Assembly (NCBI GenBank): GCA_022072125.1
Contig: JAJVIH010000030.1
Location: 42,761 to 106,760, forward strand
Source of the DNA: Myxococcota bacterium
GTDB taxonomy: Bacteria > Myxococcota > JAJVIH01
DNA: 64,000 nucleotides
Direction: 5' to 3'
Shown here piece after piece: positions 1 through 7,355 of the stretch. Each line of letters opens with the position of its first letter. Within the stretch, counting starts at the first letter, position 1. The notes under the pieces are model-generated. The model worked only from the letters and a program-made list of their open reading frames with translations, searched no databases and was not told the DNA's origin. A program made the translations under genes and the position numbers.

Positions 1-1262
1 TTGTAGGCGGTCACGCCGCGGGCTACATCCTCGGCGTCGCCGCGTTCGGAATACTGATCTCCGATGGAGCGCAACACCTCGCCGGTATAAGGTGGATTGC
101 CCAGCTTCATGAAATAGGCGTGGGCGTTTTCAGGACCGGCGCCTTCCCAACGCGGGTCGGTGTAGCAGATGCCGATGGACTTGACCGCTTCCGGCCGGAA
201 ATCGGTGCCCTTGCCCTCTTCCTTCTTCTTGCGCTCGTCCATTTCCAGCAGTTCGGTGAACTGCTGGACGGCTTCGGCGTATTTGCCGCGGCGGAAGGTG
301 GTCCAGGCGATACGGTACATGGCCTTGTCCACGTTGGCGTAGTCCTTCGATTCCAGGACCTTGCGATAGCAGGCCTCGGCCTTGTTCAGGGTGGCCTCGG
401 TCTGGGAGATATCCACCTGGGCGTTGTAGTATTTGTCGCCCAGGCGCATCCAGGCGTCGGGGGCGTAGCGGCTTTTCGGGAAACGGCTGGTCAACGCGCC
501 AAGAACCTTCTCCGCTTCGTTCATGTTGGCTTCGCCGCCCTGTTCGGCGAGGGCGAAACCCAGCATGTAGTAGGCCGCGTCAATGTCCTTGAAGTCGGGG
601 AAGTTGGTCACCAGTTTGCGGTAGACGGTGATGATCGGCCCCATGTCATGGGGGGGCGGTTCCAGTCCTTCCTTGCCGGCCTCTTTCAGTTCGGCCAGGT
701 ATTTGTCGAATTTTTTGGAGTAGTCTTCCGCCTCGCGCTCGAAATAGAGTTCGGCGAGCCGGATCATCGAAGCGGGCGTGTACGTCCGGTTGAGCGGGTA
801 CTTCTCGATGAATTCCTCGAAGCGGGTGATCGCCTCGTCGCGGCGCAGGCGCTGCTCCACCTGCAGTTCGTTCACCCGGGAATCATAGGCGCGGGTGATG
901 TTTTTCCGCTGGGTCTCGTACTGCATCTTGACGTAGGTCAGCAGGTTCCGGCGGTACTCGACGGATTCGTTCTGCAGGTGATCGGCGACCCGGCCCATGT
1001 CTTCCAGTTCGGCCAGTTCATCCTTGGAATATTTCTCCACGGGACGGCTCAAACGGTCACGGTTGCCTGAATCCGGCTTGGCCTTGCTTGCGGAAGGAGG
1101 AGGAGCCTCTTCCAAGCGGGGCGGAGCCTCGGATTCCGTGGGCGGCGGCGGAGGCGGGTCGTCGTTCTGCGCCATCGCGGCGGAGGCGGCGAAAACGCCG
1201 AACGCCAGAACAGATGCAATGATGCGTCGCATATCCGTACCTGAACGATTCATCCGGTTCAT
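1..1262 (-). CDS. Periplasmic TPR-repeat protein, 3' end outside window
   Basis: Partial gene: the reading frame runs off the left edge, so the C-terminus is missing. The N-terminus has a basic stretch and a hydrophobic segment (MRRIIASVLAFGVFAASA, then AMA-Q), a Sec signal peptide. A Pro/Glu-rich linker follows, then repeated helical pairs typical of TPRs of the BamD/YbgF type, for example YYMLGFALAEQGG and AMYRIAWTTFRRGKYAEA. The chosen ATG at 1262 overlaps the stop of the upstream gene as ATGA, which implies translational coupling. In-frame ATGs at 1253 and 1232 also fit, and the last gives the neatest signal peptide. It is the last visible gene of a four-gene envelope operon. It resembles TPR proteins of myxobacterial gliding or envelope complexes, but that link is inferred and no specific function is assigned. 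Confidence 0.8.
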   Translation of the reverse strand, partial: MNRMNRSGTDMRRIIASVLAFGVFAASAAMAQNDDPPPPPPTESEAPPRLEEAPPPSASKAKPDSGNRDRLSRPVEKYSKDELAELEDMGRVADHLQNESVEYRRNLLTYVKMQYETQRKNITRAYDSRVNELQVEQRLRRDEAITRFEEFIEKYPLNRTYTPASMIRLAELYFEREAEDYSKKFDKYLAELKEAGKEGLEPPPHDMGPIITVYRKLVTNFPDFKDIDAAYYMLGFALAEQGGEANMNEAEKVLGALTSRFPKSRYAPDAWMRLGDKYYNAQVDISQTEATLNKAEACYRKVLESKDYANVDKAMYRIAWTTFRRGKYAEAVQQFTELLEMDERKKKEEGKGTDFRPEAVKSIGICYTDPRWEGAGPENAHAYFMKLGNPPYTGEVLRSIGDQYSERGDAEDVARGVTAY

Positions 1263-3625
1263 CGTCCGCCCTCGCCTTCCTCCGAGACGATCTCGCGGAA
1301 GTCTTCGGAGATATTGCGAAGCTCGCGCTGCTTCTGCTTCTGCAACTCATTGACATCGGAGGTGATCAGTTCGTGCTTGCGCCCGGCCACATCCGCGATG
1401 CCATACTCCGATTGAAGCATGATATTTTCATATTTCTCCTTGACCTTCTGCAAGGAGCGGTAGGCGATGTCTCCAGCGATCTTTTCGGTCTGCGCCTGCT
1501 GGGCCTCGTAAGCCTTGTCGTAGTCATTCAGTTCGCCCTTGTAGCGCAACAAATCCGCCTTCAGCGGCACGCCCTTGCGCCGGATGACTTCATCGAGAGT
1601 CACGCTGTTCTGGCGGGCGCGGACATGCAGTTCCCTGGCGCGGGAGCGGGCGGCCTCGATGCGCCGCAAAACGGCGAGATCGCTGGAATCGGCGCGGTTG
1701 CGCGCGGGCGTCATGAGGGCGCGCTCCGCGCGCAGGGCGGCGATGTAGTTCTCGCGGATGTTTTCATCATCCGACTCCGCCGAACCCAGACCCAATGACC
1801 GTTTCTCCGAGACAATGCGGCCTTCCATCTCCTTGGCGCGTCCCAGCATCCATTCGATATATTTTTTTTCATCGTCCAGGCGCTTCTTGAAACCAATTTC
1901 CGCCTGGCGGTTGACTGAATTGGGGTTGCTGGATTCGCGCATGTACCGGTTGTACATCTCCTCGATGGCCAAGATCTCGACGCGGAGTTCCCTCAAACCA
2001 TTCTGCACGGCGTACAGGCCGGTCTGAATGCCCAGGATGCGCTCTTCCACCTTGCCCTGGCGATCGTAGAATCCCGTCTGCTCATTGGGAATCGTGGAAA
2101 ATTTGCCGGTCACGGCGGCGCGGCGCTTGCGGGCGGCCAGCACTTCGTCGCGCTCGCTGTCGCTCATGTGTTTTTCCAGCAGCGAGAACTCGGCGTCGGT
2201 GAGTTGGCCTTCGTACAGGGCGAGGTTGTTGTCAATTTCCATCAGGATGCTCTTGCCCTCGCGCTCGCGGGGGAAGAGTTCGACGGCGTTTTTGCCTTCC
2301 ACGGTCCGGAGAAGATGATCCACTGTGTCGAGGGATTTGGCGATTTCCTTCCGGCTATCGTCAATCTCATTGAACACCCGCATGGCGAAACGCATGCTGG
2401 GGTTTTCATTGGCGGCGTTGATGGCGGGCTGGGGCAGACCGCGATCCACCTTCAATTCGTTGGTGCGCCCCACGACCTTGTTGAAGTAGCTTTCCGGATC
2501 GCTATGTTGCGCCGTCAGTTCAACGATTTCGTCACGCAGCGGACCGTACTCGCGACGCACCTGGCCGTAGATCACCGTGGCGTCTTCAAACTGGTTCTGC
2601 CGCACCAGCAGCTTGGCGCGCACCAACTGGATGGACGGATCGTCCTGGGAACTGAATCCGCTGGTGATGACGTAGAGTTCCATCACGCGCTGGGCCTTGT
2701 CGAAGTTGTTGTTCCGGACATAGGCCCATGCCAGTTCGTAGAGACCGGCCAGGCGGTGCTTGGAATCCTTCGCCAGGGATGAATAGGCCGCCTGCGCTTC
2801 CGGATATTTGCCCTGTTCATAGAGCACGCGGCCCTTGCCGAGGATGGCGAGGTCGCGGATATCCCGTTCGGTGGCGTTTTTAGCCTCGTGCTTGCTGATG
2901 GTTTCAAATTCCTCCAGCGCCTTGTCGAGCTGTTTCAACTGCACATTGGCCAAACCAAGGAAATAACGGCTCTGGAGATAACGGGAAGTCCCATTGCTGA
3001 CCGAACCCATGGCGCGCATGCAACCAAGATAATCGCGCTGGTTGTATTGGGCGCGCCCCATCAGATACCAGACGCCGGATCGGCCTTCCTCGCCATCCAC
3101 GGTGGGGATTTGCTGGGCGAGGGCTGGAAGTTCTTCATAACGCCGGGTGATGTCGGCGATCTCAATCAGCCTCCCCAGCGACTCGGCGCGGTATTTGCCG
3201 CCGCCATTGCGCAACAGTTCATTGAAATAAGCCTTGGCGCCCCGGTAGTTGCGGTACTGGTAAAGAGCCTCGGAAAGCACATAGAGAGCGTCCACCCGCT
3301 CGCCGCCGGAAAGCTTCCCGCCTTCGTACAGATCGTGCGAATAAATCGCCGCCTGGATAAACGCCTTCTGCTTGAGCGCCCGTTTGGCGTCCTCCAGCAT
3401 GGCGGATGCGCTTTCCTGCTCGGCGACATTCTGCAGGTTGATGTACTGCTCGCGCACAAAGGTCAGGCGGCTGTCCATATCCGACAGACCTTTTTCCACG
3501 TTCTCCACGTTGGTTTCCGGGTCAACCGCGAACGCCAGACCTGGCCATACCGCCAGCGCCGCGGCGGGCAACAGGCCCGCGCTCAGGAGACCACGGAGGC
3601 GAAACTTCTGGGGCCACAACCGCAT
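1259..3625 (-). CDS. Large periplasmic TPR/coiled-coil protein
   Basis: A 788-residue protein with a signal peptide (LLSAGLLPAAALAVWPGLAFA, cut near residue 33). Residues about 60-380 form a run of TPR-like helix pairs (ALYVLSEALYQYRNYRGA, VWYLMGRAQYNQRDYLG, AGLYELAWAYVRNNNFDKA). Residues about 400-780 are mostly charged helix, probably coiled coil, rich in Arg, Glu and Lys with no catalytic motif. A Shine-Dalgarno-like GGAGAATAAGGCG precedes the ATG. The gene starts 4 bases after the upstream repeat protein and overlaps the next TPR gene by 4 bases, so the three are probably co-translated. The size and architecture suit a periplasmic scaffold binding several partners. Similar TPR proteins occur near gliding-motility genes in myxobacteria, but nothing here proves that role. 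Confidence 0.82.
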   Translation of the reverse strand: MRLWPQKFRLRGLLSAGLLPAAALAVWPGLAFAVDPETNVENVEKGLSDMDSRLTFVREQYINLQNVAEQESASAMLEDAKRALKQKAFIQAAIYSHDLYEGGKLSGGERVDALYVLSEALYQYRNYRGAKAYFNELLRNGGGKYRAESLGRLIEIADITRRYEELPALAQQIPTVDGEEGRSGVWYLMGRAQYNQRDYLGCMRAMGSVSNGTSRYLQSRYFLGLANVQLKQLDKALEEFETISKHEAKNATERDIRDLAILGKGRVLYEQGKYPEAQAAYSSLAKDSKHRLAGLYELAWAYVRNNNFDKAQRVMELYVITSGFSSQDDPSIQLVRAKLLVRQNQFEDATVIYGQVRREYGPLRDEIVELTAQHSDPESYFNKVVGRTNELKVDRGLPQPAINAANENPSMRFAMRVFNEIDDSRKEIAKSLDTVDHLLRTVEGKNAVELFPREREGKSILMEIDNNLALYEGQLTDAEFSLLEKHMSDSERDEVLAARKRRAAVTGKFSTIPNEQTGFYDRQGKVEERILGIQTGLYAVQNGLRELRVEILAIEEMYNRYMRESSNPNSVNRQAEIGFKKRLDDEKKYIEWMLGRAKEMEGRIVSEKRSLGLGSAESDDENIRENYIAALRAERALMTPARNRADSSDLAVLRRIEAARSRARELHVRARQNSVTLDEVIRRKGVPLKADLLRYKGELNDYDKAYEAQQAQTEKIAGDIAYRSLQKVKEKYENIMLQSEYGIADVAGRKHELITSDVNELQKQKQRELRNISEDFREIVSEEGEGGR

Positions 3626-3629
3626 CGCC

Positions 3630-6218
3630 TTATTCTCCCGTCTCGAACTGAAGACCCGGGCGGTCTTCGATTCGCGTGAAGATACCGCCTTCTTCCACGC
3701 CTTTGACCGTCAGCTTCAGGTCCTGTCCGGGGATGAAGTTGAATTCATGGGTCTTTTCAGCGCGGAAGCGCATGTCTTCCATGTAGGTGAAGAAGCCCTT
3801 CGCATTCCCGGCATACACCGCCGTCACCTTGAGAACGTTCGGTCCCGGACTGACTGGAATGGCGCCGACATCAAATTCGCGGACGCCGGCGGCGGAGGGG
3901 TCTTTCGACGCATCGCGGCTGAACACCACCTTGCCATTGAGCCGGTAGATCAGCGTCAACAGTTTGTAGCCGTCGCCCATCTCATTCTTGTGGATCACAT
4001 GAACCTGGCCGCCCGCGGCCTGGCTGGCCGCTCCCGGCGCGAAATACGAAGCCGGGCGATCCAGGGTGATGCGAAGCTGCGGACGGTCTTCCTGCCGGAT
4101 CAGCGCGCCAGACTCCTCGTAACCAATGATGTTGAAGGTCAGGGTCTGGCCCTTGCCAATCACCCAATCATGCTGCCGGGCGGCGCGGAAATTCATGTCG
4201 TCCATGTAGGTGAAGAAGCCGCGTCCATTGCCGGAGTAGACAACATCCACATCGAAGGTATGGCGTCCCTCGCTGGTGTCCACGAACCCGAGATCGATTT
4301 TGTCCGTCGAGGCGATCGAGGCGTCCTTGTCGCGGCTGCGGCGCAACACGGGCTTGCCATCCAGCCGGACCACGATGGATTTGAACAGGAAAGAATCGGT
4401 CATCTGGTTCAGGAAAATCACGCGGGCGCGGGTGTCGCTCGCCGCAGCCGGCGCGGCGGGACGGGAGCCGGATTGGGGTTCCACTGGCGCAGCGGCTGGT
4501 TTGGGAGCGCCCGCGGCGGGCAGCGGAACGGGTGCGGCGGCGGCCACACCTCCGCCCAGCGAGGTCATGGCGATGCGGACCGCCGGCTTGTCTTCCGGTT
4601 TGGTGAAGATTCCGCCTTCTTCAAGACCAGTCACCCGGATTTCAATGGTTTCGCCTTCCTTAATCGAGAAATTCTCCGATTTGTTGGCCCGGTAGCGGAA
4701 ATCCTCCATGTAATCAAAGATGCCGCGCGCGGAGCCCGAGTACACAAGGTTCACCGTCAGCTTGTGATTGCCCGGCTTGACAGGGAAGGTCCCGGCGTCA
4801 AACAGCTTGCTGGTGCGCAGGGAGGCGTCCTTTTCGCCATCGCGATTGTAAATGACCTGTCCATCCACCACATAACGCACCTGACGGAGCAGGAAACCAC
4901 TCCCCATCTGGTTGTCGTGAATGATCTTGATGCGGGTTCCCGTGTCGGGAATCGCGGGCGCCTGTCCCGGAACCTTGGGCCCCCCTGGCGTGGCGGCGGC
5001 GACCGCGCGGCCTTCCACCACGTTGGCGATCACACGAACGGCGGGAAGATCCTCCTGTTTGGTGAACACCCCGCCGTCTTCGTAGCCAATGACCGTGAGT
5101 TCGACGGTCTCGCCCTCATTGATGGTCAGCGGATGGCTGTGATCGGCGCGGAAGCGCATGTCTTCCATGTAATTGAAGATGCCGCGCGCCGCGCCCGCAT
5201 AAACAATATTCACTCCGAACTGGTACACCCCGGGTTTGATATCGAAGGTTCCGGCTTCAAAACGCTGGGCCTTGGCCAACTCCGCATCCCGGGCGCCGTC
5301 ACGCCGGAATATCTGCTGCCCATTGAGGGTGTAACGGATATCCCGGAGCAGGAACGATTTGCCCATTTCGTTCTGGTGAATGATGCGCAAGCGGGTTCCG
5401 GTGGGCGCCGCCAGGGCGGAAGGGGTGGCGGAAATATCCTTCGGCGCAGGCGCCTTGATTTCCGGAATGGGCAGGGCGGCGACCGCGGTCGGCGGCGCCT
5501 TGACCTTGGGCCGGGCGACCAGAACCCCGGCGCCTTTGCCGAGCGAATTGGGCGCGCGGCCGACAAAGGTGGGATCGTTGGCGACAAAGCGGGTATCCAG
5601 TTCCACTTCCAGGGCGGGACGGTCGAGGGTCTGAACGCCCAAGCCTTCGCGTTCATAACCACGCAATAGAATGGGGGTGGCGCCGCGCATGCGCACATAG
5701 AAGGTACGGGTTTCCGCGAGTTTGACCCGGTAGCCCTCCATATAAGAGAAGGTGCCGCTGTTGCCGCGATAGATGATGAATACATCCATGCGGTGGTTGC
5801 CGGGGGAAACCCGGCGATCAAACAACAAGGTGGTGCTGCCCGCCGGCGTTTTTTCGATTTCCTGCCCCTTTGCCGGGTAGACCTGCATGCCATCCAGATA
5901 GATGGTGATGGAATCCACCAGGAAATCACGCCCCACATCATTTTTGAACGAGATGCGCGCGCGCGGCAGGTTGTATTCGTAGTTCAGGTCCTCCAGGGTG
6001 GAAATATGCTTTCCGCCCTGCCCAGCGCGCGCGCGAAGATCGCGCACCTGATTTTCGAGATCTTCCGGGTCGAGGGTGTAGGAGTCATCTTCGGTCAGGG
6101 GACTCAGTTCAGAGGGTTTTCCCCCACCCTGGCCTTCCTGTGCGAGCGCCCCGGCCGCCGCCCCCAGCAAGAGAGCAAGCAGGATCGCAATGGTATGTTT
6201 GGGTTTCAAAAGGCCCAT
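3630..6218 (-). CDS. Secreted protein with five copies of a ~124-aa repeat domain
   Basis: An 862-residue protein with an N-terminal hydrophobic signal (IAILLALLLGAAAGALA-Q). It contains five tandem copies of one domain at about residues 85-208, 275-398, 428-551, 596-720 and 737-859, joined by Ala/Pro-rich linkers. Each copy has N-x-MG-x-x-F/Y, then LDG/LNG, a PG-N/V turn, VYxGxxxGxFxYMED, and finally G(Y/L/V)EEGG followed by EDxP. The alternating hydrophobic pattern suggests beta-sandwich modules. Such proteins are, as I recall, sometimes labelled dihydrolipoamide acetyltransferase in myxobacterial genomes because of the Ala/Pro linkers, but no lipoyl or acyltransferase domain is present. 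It lies between a single-copy paralogue and the TPR proteins, suggesting one envelope assembly. AAGGATC precedes the ATG. Confidence 0.85.
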   Translation of the reverse strand: MGLLKPKHTIAILLALLLGAAAGALAQEGQGGGKPSELSPLTEDDSYTLDPEDLENQVRDLRARAGQGGKHISTLEDLNYEYNLPRARISFKNDVGRDFLVDSITIYLDGMQVYPAKGQEIEKTPAGSTTLLFDRRVSPGNHRMDVFIIYRGNSGTFSYMEGYRVKLAETRTFYVRMRGATPILLRGYEREGLGVQTLDRPALEVELDTRFVANDPTFVGRAPNSLGKGAGVLVARPKVKAPPTAVAALPIPEIKAPAPKDISATPSALAAPTGTRLRIIHQNEMGKSFLLRDIRYTLNGQQIFRRDGARDAELAKAQRFEAGTFDIKPGVYQFGVNIVYAGAARGIFNYMEDMRFRADHSHPLTINEGETVELTVIGYEDGGVFTKQEDLPAVRVIANVVEGRAVAAATPGGPKVPGQAPAIPDTGTRIKIIHDNQMGSGFLLRQVRYVVDGQVIYNRDGEKDASLRTSKLFDAGTFPVKPGNHKLTVNLVYSGSARGIFDYMEDFRYRANKSENFSIKEGETIEIRVTGLEEGGIFTKPEDKPAVRIAMTSLGGGVAAAAPVPLPAAGAPKPAAAPVEPQSGSRPAAPAAASDTRARVIFLNQMTDSFLFKSIVVRLDGKPVLRRSRDKDASIASTDKIDLGFVDTSEGRHTFDVDVVYSGNGRGFFTYMDDMNFRAARQHDWVIGKGQTLTFNIIGYEESGALIRQEDRPQLRITLDRPASYFAPGAASQAAGGQVHVIHKNEMGDGYKLLTLIYRLNGKVVFSRDASKDPSAAGVREFDVGAIPVSPGPNVLKVTAVYAGNAKGFFTYMEDMRFRAEKTHEFNFIPGQDLKLTVKGVEEGGIFTRIEDRPGLQFETGE

Positions 6219-6239
6219 GATCCTTTCCGAAGCGGAAAA

Positions 6240-6989
6240 TTATTTCTTGTCGCCTTCGGGGGCCTTGGACGAAACCTCCTTGGTACGCGACACCGCCTTG
6301 CGATTCACCTCAAAGCGAATCGTGGGACGCTCGGTCAATGGTGTCGTGATTCCCCCTTTTTCATACGCGACAGCTTTCACAACAGTCTGCTGACCTTCCT
6401 GTGCGCTGAAGACATATTTGCCGGGCACCGTAAAACGGTAGCCATCCATGTAGCTGAACAATCCGCGGCCATTGCCCTGGTAAATCGCCACCACTTCGAG
6501 GGTGTGATTGCCGGGGGCGACGCGCTCATTCAGCACTTCCAGTTCGTTCTTTTCCGGCAGGGAAGGGTCATCCTCAATGGTTTTGGTCAGGATAGGCGTG
6601 CCATCCATCGTCACCTTGAGCTGCTGCAGAATAAAGGAGCCGCCCATTTCATTGTTGACCATAATCTGGACCTTGGGCCCGGTGATTGACCCCACAATGA
6701 CGGTGGAGGCGAGTTGCGACAGGCGCGCCTTCGAGCGGAAAACCTTCTCCTTGAGATCGTTGACCTTTTCTTCCAGGTCCTTGAGCCGGACATTATACCC
6801 TTCTTCCACCGTCAGCAGTTCCTTGGCGGAAGCCTGGCGGGCGGCGGGGCGCGGAGCCGTGGCGGCGGGAGCGGCCTGGGGCGCCGGGGAAGCGGATTCA
6901 CCAGAAGCAGGCGCAGCGCCTTCCTGTGCGTAAGCGGTGGCGGATGTGACAACCACGGCCAGCGCAACACTCAATCGCGTCAGATGCAT
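6240..6989 (-). CDS. Secreted coiled-coil protein with one copy of the repeat domain
   Basis: A 249-residue protein with a signal peptide (LSVALAVVVTSATAYA-Q) and an Ala/Pro-rich linker. A short coiled coil follows at about residues 60-95 (VEEGYNVRLKDLEEKVNDLK). Residues about 105-230 are one copy of the domain found five times in the next gene, recognisable from NNEMGGSF, TMDG, APGNH, YQGNGRGLFSYMDGYRF and TERPTIRF. The coiled coil suggests oligomerisation. GAGGGG lies about 7 bases before the ATG. It is the first gene of the operon running toward position 1, with 21 bases to the next gene. The paired single-copy and five-copy architecture suggests duplication and expansion of one module. 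The function is unknown. Confidence 0.82.
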   Translation of the reverse strand: MHLTRLSVALAVVVTSATAYAQEGAAPASGESASPAPQAAPAATAPRPAARQASAKELLTVEEGYNVRLKDLEEKVNDLKEKVFRSKARLSQLASTVIVGSITGPKVQIMVNNEMGGSFILQQLKVTMDGTPILTKTIEDDPSLPEKNELEVLNERVAPGNHTLEVVAIYQGNGRGLFSYMDGYRFTVPGKYVFSAQEGQQTVVKAVAYEKGGITTPLTERPTIRFEVNRKAVSRTKEVSSKAPEGDKK

Positions 6990-7079
6990 AGGAACCCCTC
7001 AATAACGGACATGGGGAAAGACATTCCGTCCCCAATTGCGCCGGAATAGCCGGCTTCGGATGATTTGGACGTCGCATTT

Positions 7080-7109
7080 CGTCTAGCATACGCCCGGAAT
7101 GAGTGTCAA
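7080..7109 (-). promoter_or_regulatory. Candidate sigma-70 promoter for the repeat/TPR operon
   Basis: On the minus strand a perfect TTGACA (7109-7104) is followed 18 bases later by TAGACG (7085-7080), about 90 bases upstream of the 249-aa gene. A TATGCT also overlaps but would be spaced too closely. Assigned by eye only. Confidence 0.35.
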
Positions 7110-7255
7110 TTGAATGTCAGGTTCAACCTGGACGAAAACATGTCATGAAAGGAGGATTCCTTTTCGGCCCCCAAAGGGCTGGCGGCGGCTCTGGACACGC
7201 CATTTCTGTAACAAATAGCGTCAATCCGGGTGTCCCGTTTGGCGACGCCCCAAAT

Positions 7256-7282
7256 TGACGCGCGTCAGATTGACACGGGTCA
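7256..7282. repeat. Tandem TGAC-N4-GTCA palindromes
   Basis: TGACGCGCGTCA (7256-7267) is a perfect 12-base palindrome. TGACACGGGTCA (7271-7282) repeats the same half-sites 15 bases further on. Spacing and symmetry resemble a two-site operator for a dimeric regulator, but no regulator is identified. Confidence 0.4.
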
Positions 7283-7355
7283 CAAAAAATTCACATCGGA
7301 TTTCACTTCGCTCTTCCATCAAAAATGATGATCAATTAAGCATAATAAAGCATCA

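Larger units (their letters stand above)
6990..7355. other. 366-base intergenic region with promoter and operator-like palindromes
   Basis: I see no gene here. The right end (about 7300-7380) is strikingly AT-rich for this genome, with runs such as aagcataataaagcatc just past the 3' end of the next minus-strand gene. The middle holds two TGAC-N4-GTCA elements in tandem. The left part holds a candidate sigma-70 promoter for the repeat-protein operon. Another short dyad, AGGTTcAACCT, lies near 7118-7130. Confidence 0.5.

Noticed and set aside
3630..6218. Dihydrolipoamide acetyltransferase as the name of the repeat protein
   Set aside because: There is no lipoyl motif and no catalytic HxxxDG; only the Ala/Pro linkers resemble E2 proteins.
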